Shown piece after piece: positions 12,464 through 24,183 of a stretch of DNA of 64,000 nucleotides. Below the pieces are notes generated by a model. That model had not been told where the DNA came from and did not search any database. It saw only the letters and a list, made by a program, of their open reading frames with translations. The position numbers and the translations under genes are program-made. The DNA comes from Yamagishiella unicocca (taxonomy: Eukaryota > Chlorophyta > Chlorophyceae > Chlamydomonadales > Volvocaceae): NCBI GenBank assembly GCA_003116995.1, contig BDSL01000020.1:558001-622000 (forward strand), written 5' to 3'. Numbering within the stretch: position 1 is the stretch's first letter; each line of letters begins with the position of its first letter.

Positions 12464-13329
12464 CTGCTGGGGCCCCTGGGCCCAGTGCGCGTGGCGAGGG
12501 GGTCGAGGGGCATAGGACGGGGTGGAGGCGGTAGTAGCGGTAGGAGCCCCGTGGATATGAATGTCGTACGCCCGGATGGGCGGTGTGGAACAAGGGAGTC
12601 GCTGGTGGGGGAAAGGGCCGGTGCAGATGCGCCCATAAGGCGCCGATACGGTCTTTCGCAGGGGGAATCAGGCAGGCTCCGGAAGGTCTGGCAGGCTTGC
12701 GCTGGCGCGGGAGGTGGTGGCTGCATAGGCCGCGAGATCGTGGGATGATGAGCGACTCGGACCGCGTGTTGGGTGTCCAGCTTATCCGGGTGGGTGGTGG
12801 TGAATTTGGGGTCGTAGGTGGCTGGTGAGCCAGTCGTAGGTGCAGCACCCGTAGCGCATGCCGCTAGCAAACAAGGCGGAGACGGTAGCCTCCGTCTTTT
12901 GTTTTTAACTCTAGGACCGAGCCCGGCCCGGGCTGGGCGATTGCAGGGCGCAGATCGCAGACCTACGGTGAGAGAGATGGGCCCAACTCCCGTACTCCCC
13001 AGTAGCTGTACGTAATCCATTACTATTATTTACCATAGGACACCGCTGGCGGCAACAAATGGCCTCGGCGACGTGACACTAAACAGCCGGGCAGGAGGCT
13101 GGACGAGCATCCGGAATAATATCCACCACGACTAACTTTACCGTTCCTTGGGCAATGCCCGATTACTTTGTGCGTTGCGAAGGCAGTGGTGTGGCTGTTT
13201 GTGACTGACAATGAGTCCCAAGAGAGTGGGGCCTCTTTCAGCCAACTATACACGTGTAAAATGTTGGCATTGTCGAAGAATCCATGAGCGCTCCATGACC
13301 CAAATTAGGGCACCTCATGGCCCGCCATG
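12464..13329. other. ELL 3' UTR and intergenic sequence
   Basis: No gene seen. A TGTAA polyadenylation signal lies at 13255-13259, implying a 3' UTR of about 0.8 kb for ELL. Confidence 0.5.
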
Positions 13330-14900
13330 TTGTTGTAACGGTTACAGTGGGTTCCAGACCAAGAGGTAGAACCATCGGGCGCATCGCCTGACACTGAACA
13401 AGACGGAGGAAACAAATACCGACATGCATCGAAACAAAGGCAAACCACCAGAACACCAAATTGACAGGCCGTAGGCATACAGAGCAGCAGCCAACACCCC
13501 AGGGGGAATTTGCACTAGAGGCTCCCCTATCAGGAACTGGCCACCAACCAACCTAACAGCCCAACACCCGACGAACCAGTGAAGCGCCGCAACGATGCAA
13601 ACATCGGAACCCGCCACCTCTCATCCCATAAGGCACGGACCCCTAGCAGGGCTCAACACGCCTATATAGCCAGAAAGTATGAAGCACGGGATACCCCGCT
13701 CCCCAAGACAACCCGAGCCGATCAGGAATCCACCAGGACCTCAGCCGGTCCCCCGCACACAAGGCGATTGGCGACAACCCGCAAGAAGGGATGCCGAGGC
13801 CCCACTGCATCCCAGCCTTTCTGGGGAAGCCCCAGCGCAGCAAAGCCCCTCAAAAGGGCCCAAAACTCCACCACCCCACGGCGAACGGCACGATCCAGAA
13901 GACCACTACCCGGAGTATGAGGGGGACCACCAGCCCCCGCCCTTTTCAAGGCCGCGGCCATAAACCGGCGCCCCACCTCCATGGCAGTAATAGCCGCCAG
14001 GACTACTACATCCCAAACGCAGGGCTGTACCCCGGTAGGTGCTTGCACCAACCAAACTTGCGCCCGTGTCACCCCTGCACCGAGCTGGGTCCCGAGTTGG
14101 GCAATCACTGCTTGAGCCAACGGGCATAACCAAAAGTGGTGTAAGCGGGGGGTACCCGCCCCTGGAGACTCTCCAGCCGGCACACCGCACCCACAAGGGG
14201 CTGCTGCTGCCGTACTCCGCATATGAGAGTTCCCGAGGAGGGGGATCCCATCCACAGCCAACCGCCACCATCCCTCCTTATAGGCCGGCTCCCACTTCAT
14301 GCCAGACCAGAGCCGCAGGAACACTTGCTGCAAGGCATTCAGGGCCGCTGGCAGGACAGGCCCGGTACCCCCAAGCGCTTCGCGCACAAATTTCTCATGC
14401 GCGGCCCGCCGGGCGTCCGCGAACTCGACCAATTGCACAGCCGTCCCAACCCGAACAGTCATATCCCGCAGCGCCAGCGGCTCCCCCCCGCCCAACCGCC
14501 ACCCCAACCGTGCGGTGAGCATGGACCCCACTTCCTCTATCCCAGGTAGAACGTGGGGTATACCCTGGGAGGAAACCGGCATCACCAGTGCCGCTGCTTG
14601 CTTCCACGGGGTTGGCACCTCAGCTAGCAACGCTTCCAGCGCCCCCGTACATTCCCGTCACCGATCAAGCCCCAGAAACGTCTTCGCTGCTCTTGACCGC
14701 GGATCTAAGACTCGGACGACGAGCCCCCGCCATCCCGGGCATGTATTATCAAATGCGCCAGAAACACAGGAAGACCCCCTGCTCGCGAAACTGATTTCGC
14801 TGGGCGACTTGCACCAACGTGCATGTGATTAGTAGTACTTCCGACAGCCCTTCCTCGGTCTTAGTAATCGTTTACGTTACCCTTTATTTCTATTCCAGAC
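13330..14900 (-). mobile_element. 5'-truncated non-LTR retrotransposon, copy 1
   Basis: The 3' terminus (minus strand, CCCACTGTAACCGTTACAAC) lies at 13330 and matches the ends of four other copies in this window. Inside, 13722-14630 is open for 302 codons on the minus strand. It encodes a C-terminal LINE-like region including WWRLAVDGIPLLGNSHMRS and HHFWLCPLAQAVI, resembling the domain that follows reverse transcriptase in algal L1-type elements. A reading frame for the last ~90 residues (SVRRCARWFYLLVWNPL) is shared with copy 2. No reverse transcriptase core is present, so this is a dead 5'-truncated copy. The 5' edge near 14,900 is approximate. Confidence 0.6.
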
Positions 14901-15261
14901 GAACATACCTTAACACGGCCGCCTAGTCAGTGGAACGCGCGCTGGAGGCAGTGCCGACGGCACCACCACCAAGATCTGACGATGGCCACATGAGTTTGCA
15001 ACTTGCCGCAACTGACACGTGTCAGCCTCGTGTCAGCCTTTTGGGTCAACTAAGCAGCTCCTGGTATCGCGGCACCTCCCCGTAAGAGCTAATTCCGCCT
15101 GTGGTCGACTCCGGCAGTAGCATTGGCCGCTCGTGTTCCACCCGTGCATACCTGCGTCCCAAGCCTACACCACCCGCTAACCGCCACCCCTGGCCTCGAC
15201 ACAGCTCCGCACGCACATCAGGATGTCAAATATAGCTGCTACCGACCTAGCTGCTGCCGAT
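14901..15261. other. Intergenic region downstream of allantoin synthase
   Basis: 3' flank of the allantoin synthase gene. No TGTAA signal was found on the minus strand here, and no other feature. Confidence 0.5.
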
Positions 15262-16218
15262 CTAGCTGCCCCTGTAGGTGGAGAAGCCGTAGGGGCTGAG
15301 CAGCAGCGGGATGTGGTAGTGCTCGGTGGCCTTGTCGGGCGTGATGATGAACTCCACGACCACCTCCGGGTAGAAGGGCACTTCGGAGTAGAACGCCGGG
15401 TGTGCCAGCTTGCAGGCAGACAGGTAGGTTGCGGTGTCGAAGAACATCCGGTACCGGCCCGGTACGATGTAGTTGCCGGGCGGGAGCAGCGAACCGACGC
15501 GGCCGTCCTCGTTCGTGACGCCGTCGCCGAGCGTCTCCCACGTCTTCGATAGCTCGTCTTGCTTCTGCAGCGCCAGCGGCAGGCCGCGAGCGGGCAGGCC
15601 GGTTGCGGTGTCCAGTACGTGTGTGGTGATTGGCGATCGCAGCGGGCCGCCTTGCGCAGGTGCAAGGTGAGTCAGCACCTGCTCCGCTCGCCGCTGGGTC
15701 CTCGCCATCAGCGGGTCCGCCGTGTCCGAGGACAGGCCTAGAAGTCCACACAGGCGCAGCTCGGTTATCTTCATCTGCTCTTGCGCCGCAGTCTGCAGCT
15801 CCTCATGCGGAAGACGCTGGAAGCGTTTCTTCAGTACCTCCAGGATCTGCGGAGATGTCTTTCCCTTTGCAAATATGATGAAGATAAAGCCAAATTTCTC
15901 AAGGTAACGCTGATTCCAATCAGCCAGCTCGGCGCTGACATCGCCATTCAGGCTCTGGCTGGCCGCAGCCTGTTCGTTGCGACTGAAGCCTGCAAACGCT
16001 TCAGACTTGCCCTCCATGCCTCTCTTGTCTCCAATTTTGGGATGCGCGTCCAGGGCCTCGAGCCATCCTGGAACGCCGGTCTGCGTCCACCAGATGCGCC
16101 GGGCTGCCTGAAGCAGCGCGTCCAGGTCGCCATAGGGGCCCTGGACCGCGAGCTGCTGCGCAAACTTGGTGGATGCGCAGCAGCTCACGGCTTGCTCATA
16201 TGTAATCGAGACCGCCAT
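15262..16218 (-). CDS. Bifunctional (S)-allantoin synthase (OHCU decarboxylase / HIU hydrolase)
   Basis: A complete single exon of 318 residues from ATG at 16218 to the stop at 15262. Residues 1-165 are the OHCU decarboxylase (UraD) domain, with HPKIGD at 59-64 holding the catalytic-type His59, SRNEQ at 79-83, and LEKFGFIFIIFAKGK at 106-120. Residues about 195-318 are the transthyretin-like HIU hydrolase domain, with ITTHVLDTATGLPARG (His200), NEDGR (Arg240) and the C-terminal signature YRGS at 315-318. Together they convert hydroxyisourate via OHCU to (S)-allantoin in purine catabolism. The linker holds RAEQVLTHL at 177-185, a degenerate PTS2-like nonapeptide where plant TTL proteins carry their peroxisomal signal. 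Length matches the plant fusion. It is the only intronless complete gene among the long genes here. Confidence 0.97.
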   Translation of the reverse strand: MAVSITYEQAVSCCASTKFAQQLAVQGPYGDLDALLQAARRIWWTQTGVPGWLEALDAHPKIGDKRGMEGKSEAFAGFSRNEQAAASQSLNGDVSAELADWNQRYLEKFGFIFIIFAKGKTSPQILEVLKKRFQRLPHEELQTAAQEQMKITELRLCGLLGLSSDTADPLMARTQRRAEQVLTHLAPAQGGPLRSPITTHVLDTATGLPARGLPLALQKQDELSKTWETLGDGVTNEDGRVGSLLPPGNYIVPGRYRMFFDTATYLSACKLAHPAFYSEVPFYPEVVVEFIITPDKATEHYHIPLLLSPYGFSTYRGS

Positions 16219-18886
16219 TGCAAATAACTGCCGACGCGGGTTGCCGCCTTAATGCACCCACATGCATTGCACATGCCGCACGGCATCCATGCCATCGCAA
16301 CTCATGCGCAACTCACACCCCAGACATGTATCTGGTGGCGAATAACTTACCACTCACTATTGCATACTACTTGTCCGTGAACCTTCGCAGTGCTGGAGGA
16401 TAGACATGTCTGCCTCCTTACACCGCCCTCCAGCTGGTATCTAGTACCCATCGCCAGCCACCCTTCTCCAATCCACTCCCCTCCTCTGTTCGCAGACACT
16501 TTCGGCGTCCACGCTGTACAGCCTTCTAACCGCGTCCAAACCGTAACAAGTGCTGATGATTGCAGCGTTACTACGTGCGACTAGTAGGGCTGTTCTGTAG
16601 TGGAGTCATGTGTCTATGCCTGTCTACGCGCCCATTCTCGTCTTGTTGCCTCAAGGCTGGCCTCACGCACGGCCCTGTGCCAGTTGCCCAGAAGTGTCCA
16701 GTCAGTTTTATTTACACATAAAGCATCACCTCCCATGTTCCTCCCATGTTCCATCTCCCTCTACAGCTGATACACGCCGGCAGCAAAGCAGCCCGCGCGT
16801 GAATTCGAGACCTTGGGGACACCTCCGCGATGCCGCGGCGACCACTCTCCTCCGTGCAACCTACAGACGTACATGGCATCATAAGAACAAAACAACTTTG
16901 GCGAATGTGGCCACCGACCCAAGTGCAAAGGCGCGGAACTTCGCAGCTCCTTAGAACATCATTTATGGAGATACTCTACTCGAACACGATATCCACTGTC
17001 ACAGTCCTGGTTGAGCCCGCGTTGCCGCAGACGTTTCATGGTTAATAGGCCACCCGGTTGGAGTGGTGAAACCCGTCAAGAGATACCGCATCCCCAAGGT
17101 GTTGTTACGGTACCATACACACTAACGCGTCTCGCACGACTGACGGAGTGCAGACCGACCTGACACCATCTGCCTCTGCCCTGCACCTCAGGCTGCACTC
17201 CAAAAGCCTCCTGACACACCTGCAATCGGTACCAACCCTCCGCCGGACGAAACACACACACACACGCACCCCGCACCGGGTCGGGCCGCTTCCGCCGGAC
17301 TCGCCACCGCACGAAAAGCCCAACTGTTCATTTATTATCAAGGTGCTCCTCGGCTACAAAGTTCTGTATCAACGTCCGCCAGTAAATATTTCGAAGGACT
17401 GTACGACGCCGCATAGCGTGCGGCAGGCACGAGGCGATAGTGCTGCGTGGGGTGCTGCTGGGCCAGGCTGCGAGCTGGGACCCCCAGCTCTCGGGGCCCA
17501 GACTCAAAACGTACCAAACCTCCAGTTGCGCGACATTGACATAACACGTGCCATCGGTTGTGCACGTATGATGCCCAACCCCCGCCCACCCGCTCTGCCG
17601 GGCACAAGCTTTGCTCCCGATTCCACGACCCACCTCCGCCGGCCCGCGCTAGTAATATGCTTCTTCGCCACCACCAGCCGGCCGACCGCGTACCGTAGAT
17701 GCCGTAGGGATGCCGACAGGGACCCATACCCAACCAAGTCCATCCGAGGGAAAAGCAATAACCGAATACCCCCCCCCCCCCCGACCTGGATCATCTTGAG
17801 CGCGCTTCCCGCGACAACACCTTGCACCCACGACACCCAACACGACCATCACGCGCCGCCCACACCGCGCTGCCGCTTGCTCCTGCACCCGCCCGCCCGC
17901 CCGGGCCCGCTCCGAAACCACCCGCTGTGGTGGGAGGAAAGGGTTGTGGATAGCGCGCAAGGCCGGCCAGTCGGCGCAGCAGCCTGGGTCCCACCGCCGC
18001 CCCCTCCTGGGCCAGCTGCTGCCAGCTACGGCATGCCCATTCCCCAAGTCCCAACTAAGCTACTAGCTAGCGGGAACCTTGGTGCAACGAGATGAATGCG
18101 TGCATGCTGTATGTAATATCGCCGCGCGCCCTGCGCACCTCGCGCGCCGGTGGCCCGCCGGCCGGTCGCTTCCCCGACTGACAGGATAACGTCTTCCATC
18201 GTCTTCCTTGCCGTGTACTTTGTTTGCCGCCCGGCGCTGCACCAACGCCGGGCCTCAAATCGTAATCGTGTTCATCATAGCGCGCCGAAACCATCGACAA
18301 CAAAGTGTACGGGGGCGTAGTAAATGGCGCCCACCGGGCGCGCTTTGCGACGGAGGGGGGCAAGCGGCGGATAATGCGGCCCGGGGGGAGTCGAAGAAGG
18401 GCGATACGGATGATCCCGGGGCATGCGGAACGCGACTGCGCTGCCGCGCCCGCAAACCCGGCTCCTCCCCTCCTGTCCACTTCCGTACAGCACCAGTAAC
18501 AGCCGCTGCGGGTGCAATTCCAAGGTCACCATCGCCGTCGGCGTCGCACCCGTGCCCCTCACACCATACGAACACGCATCATCAGCCGCATCATTAGCAT
18601 CAGCATCATCAGCAGTACGATCGACCATGCGCCTCACGCCCCTCGGTCTGGCATGACTTGAGCATGGCGCGAGAGCGCCCTGCTAGGCACAGCTGCAGGG
18701 AGGGGCGCCGTGGCCCGACGCCCCGAGCGGTCCTTGCGCCAGCCGTCCCCCTCCCTGCTCCCATCGCCTCCTTTGTCCCGACGCACGCCCCTCACTCCAC
18801 CAGAACATAACCCACAGCAAGCAGTATCCAGCAGAGCAGGAAGCCCAACCACCACGCAGACCCCCCACGGTGCTGTCACGTCGCAG
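16219..18886. other. Intergenic region, 2.7 kb
   Basis: No exon, RNA gene or transposon could be supported. It includes the upstream region of allantoin synthase and a C-homopolymer near 17769-17782. Long open frames here carry no recognisable motif. Confidence 0.5.
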
Positions 18887-18891
18887 TTACA
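18887..18891 (-). terminator. Candidate polyadenylation signal of gene B
   Basis: TGTAA on the minus strand, about 750 nt past the gene B stop. This is the algal polyadenylation motif, but it is a 5-mer and could be chance. Confidence 0.4.
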
Positions 18892-19110
18892 ACACCCCCA
18901 CCACCGCCCGGCCCCTGCCACCACAGTCGTCGCAGCTGCTGTGGCACTCGCCCTCGCCGATCCCCGCACGGCGGAAGCAATCAATCCCCGCGAAAAACCC
19001 ACGCCTCTGTAGCCTCCCCTGGCGCCGCGCCTCATACGGCGCCTCCGCCGCGCCGCCGCTATAAACAAAAAGTCGCCTCCACGCCTGACGGTGCTTCTGA
19101 CGCCTCGCGG

Positions 19111-19650
19111 CGCCGCCGCCAGGCGCACATCGCCTCAATGCGCTGCCGCCAGGCGTACATCGCCTCAATGCGCCGCCGCCAGGCGCACACCGCCTCAATG
19201 CGCCGCCGCCAGGCGTACATCGCCTCAATGCGCTGCCGCCAGGCGTACACCGCCTCAATGCGCCGCCGCCAGGCGTACACCGCCTCAATGCGCCGCCGCC
19301 AGGCGTACACCGCCTCAATGCGCCGCCGCCAGGCGTACACCGCCTCAATGCGCTGCCGCCAGGCGTACACCGCCTCAATGCGCTGCCGCCAGGCGTACAC
19401 CGCCTCAATGCGCCGCCGCCAGGCGTACACCGCCTCAATGCGCCGCCGCCAGGCGTACACCGCCTCAATGCGCTGCCGCCAGGCGTACACCGCCTCAATG
19501 CGCTGCCGCCAGGCGTACACCGCCTCAATGCGCCGCCGCCAGGCGTACACCGCCTCAATGCGCCGCCGCCAGGCGCACACCGCCTCAATGCGCTGCCGCC
19601 AGGCGTTCACCGCCTCAATGCGCCGCCGCCAGGCTCACACCGCCTCACGG
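19111..19650. repeat. 30-bp minisatellite, 18 copies, with 120-bp higher-order repeat
   Basis: Eighteen exactly 30-bp units of CGC(C/T)GCCGCCAGGCGTACAC followed by CGCCTCAATG. Units differ at few positions. Units 8-11 and 12-15 repeat the variant order C,T,T,C, a 120-bp higher-order duplication. The array abuts gene B: its last unit contains the gene B stop codon. Confidence 0.97.
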
Positions 19651-22600
19651 CGCCGCCGCGGCTCGCAGCGCGTCCACCGCCGCTGCCGGCAGCGTCAGGT
19701 GCAGCGTAATGATCTGCACCTGCACCTCCACCATCTGGCCGTCCAAGGAGCGGCGGCGGCTCACCAAGCCCAGCCCCACATCCGGCGGGTGTACGATGAT
19801 CGGCAACTGGTCGGGGGGGAGAGTCGCGTCGCCGTCCGCGCCCGCCGGCGCCCCGAGCCGCGCAGACACCGCCGAGCCGGCGGCGGGGAGCGTATTGGGC
19901 GGTCCGGAGGATTCAACCAACCTGCCGCTGCCGTCGGCTGCCGTACCGCCCGCGGCCCCACCCAAGCCCGAACCGGCACCTCCTGCGGATCCTGAACCGG
20001 CACCGGCGCCCAAGTCCGATCCGGCACCCGCAGCCGAGCCTGATTTGGCACCCGCAGCCAAGCCCGATCCGGCACCTGCGGCGGTATCGGCATTCGTGGC
20101 TGTGCCGTCGCCGCCGTCTGCGAGGGCTGCGCCAGCGCCTGCGCCTGCGCCGACCTCTCGGTCATCTGCCGTCATCTGCTGCTCGTCGCCGTCGGCCGCC
20201 ACGAGCTCCGCCGCGGCAGCGATGACGTCCAGACCGCTTGGGAACACGGCCGGCTGCTGTTGCTGTTGGTGCTCTTGGTGCTGGTGCTGCTGTTGGTGCT
20301 GGTGCTGCTGTTGGTGTTGGTGCTGCTGTTGGTGCTGATGCTGCGTCGCCGTCGATGGCGTGGACCGAATGAAGGACGAGCGCTCCGGCAGCGGCGGCGG
20401 CGGCATCAACCGAGCCTCAAGCGAGTCGCGCCCCGTCAGCATGGGCGCCGTACCAACCGACTCGCGGCCAGGCAACGGCGGCGGGGCGCGCGGGTCCGGC
20501 GGGAGCTCGCGGCTGAGGTACGGCGGCGGCATGCCCCGCGTGCTCACGGACTCGCGCGCCGTCAGCGTCGGCGCCAGCAGCGGCGGCGGCGGCGCCGTAC
20601 ACCCCAGCCCGCCTCCAGCCTGCAGCGAGCCGTTCCCTTGGCTACCTAACGAACGCTTCCGTGACAGCATGGGGGTGCGGAAGGGGTCCGGCGGCGGGCC
20701 CAGGGCCTGGCCGCTGCTGTTCGGCCCCGTCCCGGCCCCCTGCGCTGCCGCACCCCCGCCAGCGCTGCACCCGGCACCGCCCTGGCCTTCCCCTGCCGGC
20801 GCGCTCGCGCCTGGGCTGTCCAGGAGTCGCTGCGCAAGGCCGAAGCGGCCCGCCGCCAGCACCTGGTCCAGGCGCAACAGCTTTGGGGCGCGGCCTATGC
20901 TGGGCGTCCCAGGCAGCTCACCGTCGGAGTTGAGGTGCCGCAGAGACGGCGTCGGCAGCAGCCCCATCGTCGGCGCCGGGCGCTTGGCGCCCACGGAGGT
21001 GGCGGCGCCGGGGAGCGTCGTCGTCATCTTGCCGCCGCCGCTCGCCGAGGGGCTGTGCGCCTGCTCGCCACCGGCGAGGGCTCCGCTGGAGCGGCGGGAC
21101 AGGGTGGCGTCGATGCCGGCGGCCGCCTCCGCAAGCAGCGGCAGCTGCAGCGAGGTGAGGCTGGGCTCGCGGGCAAAGGCCATGGAGGTGACGTTGGGCG
21201 GCGTCGAGATGTGGCGGGAGGGAGCGTCGTCCAGTGGCCTCGACGCTCCGCCGCCGCCGCTGCCGGGCCGCCCCGGTCCCTCCGAGTCGGGGCTCCCCGC
21301 CTCCGTGCCCATCCGAGGGTGCTGGTGCTGCGCCTCCGTCAGCACGACATCGCCGTCGCCGTCGTCGTCGTAATAGCCAACCGCGTCGCTGTCCCTCCCC
21401 TCTTCGCCGCCACCTTCCTCAGCCGCGTCGGCATCGGCCTCCGCACCATCGCCCTCGCCGTCTTCAGCCTCTATCCGGTGCCTGCCGCCTGCTGCCGCCC
21501 CTCGCCGCCCCGGAACCACCGACGCCGCCACCACCTCCTGATCCCGCATGCCGCTGTCTTCCCCCTTGACTGGCACCACACGCTGCTGCGGGGTCCTCAC
21601 CACGGCTGCCGGCGACACCGTGGCCGAGTCACCTGCCAACTGGCTGCCGCCTCCATGCAACCCCCCGGGCTCGACGCCGCCTACGTCAGCCGACCCGGCC
21701 GGCGCTTCGAAAGGGCCCCCTCCTTCGCCGCCGCCGCTGCCGCTGCCCGCGCCGCTGCCGCCATGCCCTATCCCCAGCACTCCGGCAGACCCCAAGCTCG
21801 ACCGGTGGCCGAGCGCCGTGGACGCAAGGCCCGCCAGGTACCTAGTCACCCGGGCCTTATTGCCGAGGTACGGGTCCGTGTGGGACAGGCTCGCGTGCCC
21901 TCCGGCCGCCTCCTCCTCGTCCGGCATGCCACCCCCGCCGTCACCGCCAGCGTCCCCGCCGCCGCCGCTGGGCGCCATGGCGGTCAGGCCGCTGAGGGAG
22001 TTGTGCTGCAGGTGGCTGTGGGACTGCGATTGTGACATGGACTGGGTTCTGGAGCTGGGCATGTACGACGAGGGCGGCCGCAGGCCGGACGACGCGCGCT
22101 GGTGGCCGCCTCGGATACCCACTCCGGGCATGGAACACGAGGCCGTGAAGGCCGCGGCCGCCCCGGCTTGCTGCTGCTGCTGGCTACCGGTGGCCCCACT
22201 CCCGCCCACCGCCGCCGTGGTGGTGTTTTCGGCGTTGGACAGCGTGTCCGTGCTCACGCGGCGGCAGGGAGACCCGCCCTTGTGCTGGGGGCTGTAGTTG
22301 TGTGCGTGGGCTCCTCGCTGGCCGCCGCGGTAAGGGTGGTGCCCTCGCCCTCCTGAGAGCGCGCCTTGAGAGCGTAAGGCCCCCATGGCCTCCCCCTCGG
22401 AGCCCGTCAGAGCCAGCGCCAGCGCCCCCTCGCTGAAGCCGCCCCCCAGGCTGCTGTCGCGATCCCGCGCTGACTGTGTCCGCGCGGAGGGTGGCGTGGA
22501 GGCGGTCTGCTGTGCCCCCGCGGCGCCGCCGACGCTGCCACCGCCTCCACCGCTGACGCCGACGCTCATGCCGCCGCCGCTGACGCCGCCGATCCCCGGG

Positions 22601-24183
22601 TCGGACGCCGAGCCGGGCGATTGGCTGATGTGCTGGCTGCCGCTGCGCTGCTTGTTGCCTCGCATCTGCCGCAAGTCCGTGAAGGGGCGCCCGAACTGCA
22701 GGGCGGAGGCAGAGGGCAATCCCCCCGGGGGGCCGGCAGGGAGGGTTGAGGGGTTGCGAGGAAGACCCGTGGATGCGAGGAAAAGCGTTTAGGACAGACG
22801 TTTCGAGATGCATGCTGGAGAACTTGGAGGGTTGAGGGGTGCGGGCGAGGGTTGTGGTTGGGTATCGGCGGCAGGCTCCGGGACTGGCTGCGCCTGCAAA
22901 CCATGGCTGGGTGGTCTTCCTCGCGGCCCATTCCACGGCCGGCGGAGGGACCTGAACCTCGCTACGACATCCAGGACCTGAACCAACAGGGCCTCCGGCC
23001 CTCCAGCCCCGCCCGCTTCCTCTTTTCCTCCAGTGTCGATCCACGCGTCTCTCGATCTGCCCACCTTCTTCGCGTTGTAGCGCTGGAAGTACTCTCGCAG
23101 CTCCTTTTTGCTGCGCAGGCATTTCGCATGGTCGCGGGTGGCCTCCAGGGAGGGCTTCTCAGCGCCCCAGATGCGCCCCGCGTTCTCGTGGTACCACCTG
23201 CCGGGGCCGGGCGGTGCGGGGTTGAGGGGGTGAGACAGAGCAGGAGGATGAACCGGGGTTGAGGTGGAAGGTGCACCGGGGTTGAGGTGGAAAGTGAACC
23301 GGGCTGGGAGGCGCGGAACCCAGGGCTGCGTGGCGGTTTTGTGCGCGTAAGCGGAGGGACATGGCACTCCTGGCCTGGTGGGAGCATGCACGGGCACAGG
23401 TGAGCACCCCCGAGAGGTCAGGCGTATGAGGCCACGACACGACACGACGCCCGCTTTCTCGCCGCCAGAGCAGGTGATGTTGCCTGATGAGCATCGGTCA
23501 CAGGGCTGGAGGGTTCCCATGGCGATATGCGTCGTAATGAAAGCGTTATACCCAAGCAGCTGGGGGCATGCCGAAGCGTGGATAGGTATGCATGGCGCGA
23601 GCCCGGCAAACGGGACCCCGCAAAGGTGCGGCCCCTTTAGCAGCCGACGTGGCTAAATGCGCCACCCAATTGCGGAAAAAATAAAGGAACATAACTTCGG
23701 ACCAAACTGTAGGACAGCAAAGATTCCGTAGCTTCGCCGCTAGATAGCAACTTCAGTGTTGTGGCCCGTAACGTGCCCACAGGACCAGTCCGATCCTCGC
23801 GCATGGAGAGGCAACTTACTCGTCCACCTCTTGCATCCGCGGCCGCCGGCCCAGCTTGTCATACTCGTCTCGCCACCTGCCGCGTGCGGGTCCAGGGGTT
23901 TCCAGCCCACCTCTAAACTGCAGACGTCCTCATCGCAAGCAACAAACACGGCAATCTATACATCCAGCCTATTTGGGCTCACCATGAGTTGAAGCTGTGC
24001 CACCAGTTCCTGCCGACGCAATGGTTGCGAATAGGGTGGTGGGCAGAGCCAAGTGTCAACGGGCGGGCGCGCACAAGCAAGTCCAGGAGATATAATCGCA
24101 TAAAACGTGTGTAAACAACACCATCATACTCACAGCTCCTTGCGAGGCTTCGCAGCTGCTTGGGCGGGCCCGCTGCGGTCCAT
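19645..24183 (-). CDS. Gene B: large disordered protein with Trp-rich N-terminal domain
   Basis: Not recognised. Exons on the minus strand: 24134-24183, 23983-24009 (27-nt microexon), 23820-23876, 23065-23197, 19645-22695. Phases close, giving 1,105 residues. Residues 1 to about 105 form the only ordered-looking part: NWWHSFNSWWRDEYDKLGRR, then EWYHENAGRIW, KKELREYFQRYNAKK and FGRPFTDLRQMRG. It is helical, basic and rich in Trp/Tyr, which would suit a DNA- or RNA-binding domain, but that is inference. The remaining ~1,000 residues are Gly/Ser/Ala/Pro-rich. They include four R-(E/D/K)-(S/R) motifs such as LTARESVS and LTGRDSLE, a Gln/His tract near residues 872-905 and acidic stretches. The start is the first ATG of exon 1; the acceptor-like sequence before it allows a 5' UTR intron. 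Confidence 0.72.
22752..22838 (+). repeat. Intronic dispersed repeat, copy 2
   Basis: Nearly full copy: GCGAGGAAGACCCGTGGATG, then GTTTAGGACAGACGTTTCGA and GATGCATGCTGGAGAACTTG. It lies in the gene B intron between exons 22695 and 23065, antisense to the gene. Confidence 0.85.

Noticed and set aside
12875..12910. Hairpin followed by T-rich run resembling a bacterial terminator
   Set aside because: The stem is imperfect and the setting is a eukaryotic 3' UTR with a TGTAA signal downstream.
17148..18095. 315-codon plus-strand frame in the 16-18 kb gap
   Set aside because: No domain, low-complexity Pro/Arg composition, no splice or polyadenylation context; expected by chance at this GC content.
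19111..19650. CRISPR-like regular 30-bp periodicity
   Set aside because: Units are directly adjacent with no spacers, in a eukaryotic genome; it is a minisatellite.
19091..20338. 415-codon plus frame over the 30-bp repeats and gene B tail
   Set aside because: Repeat-driven open frame antisense to gene B, whose exon phases close.
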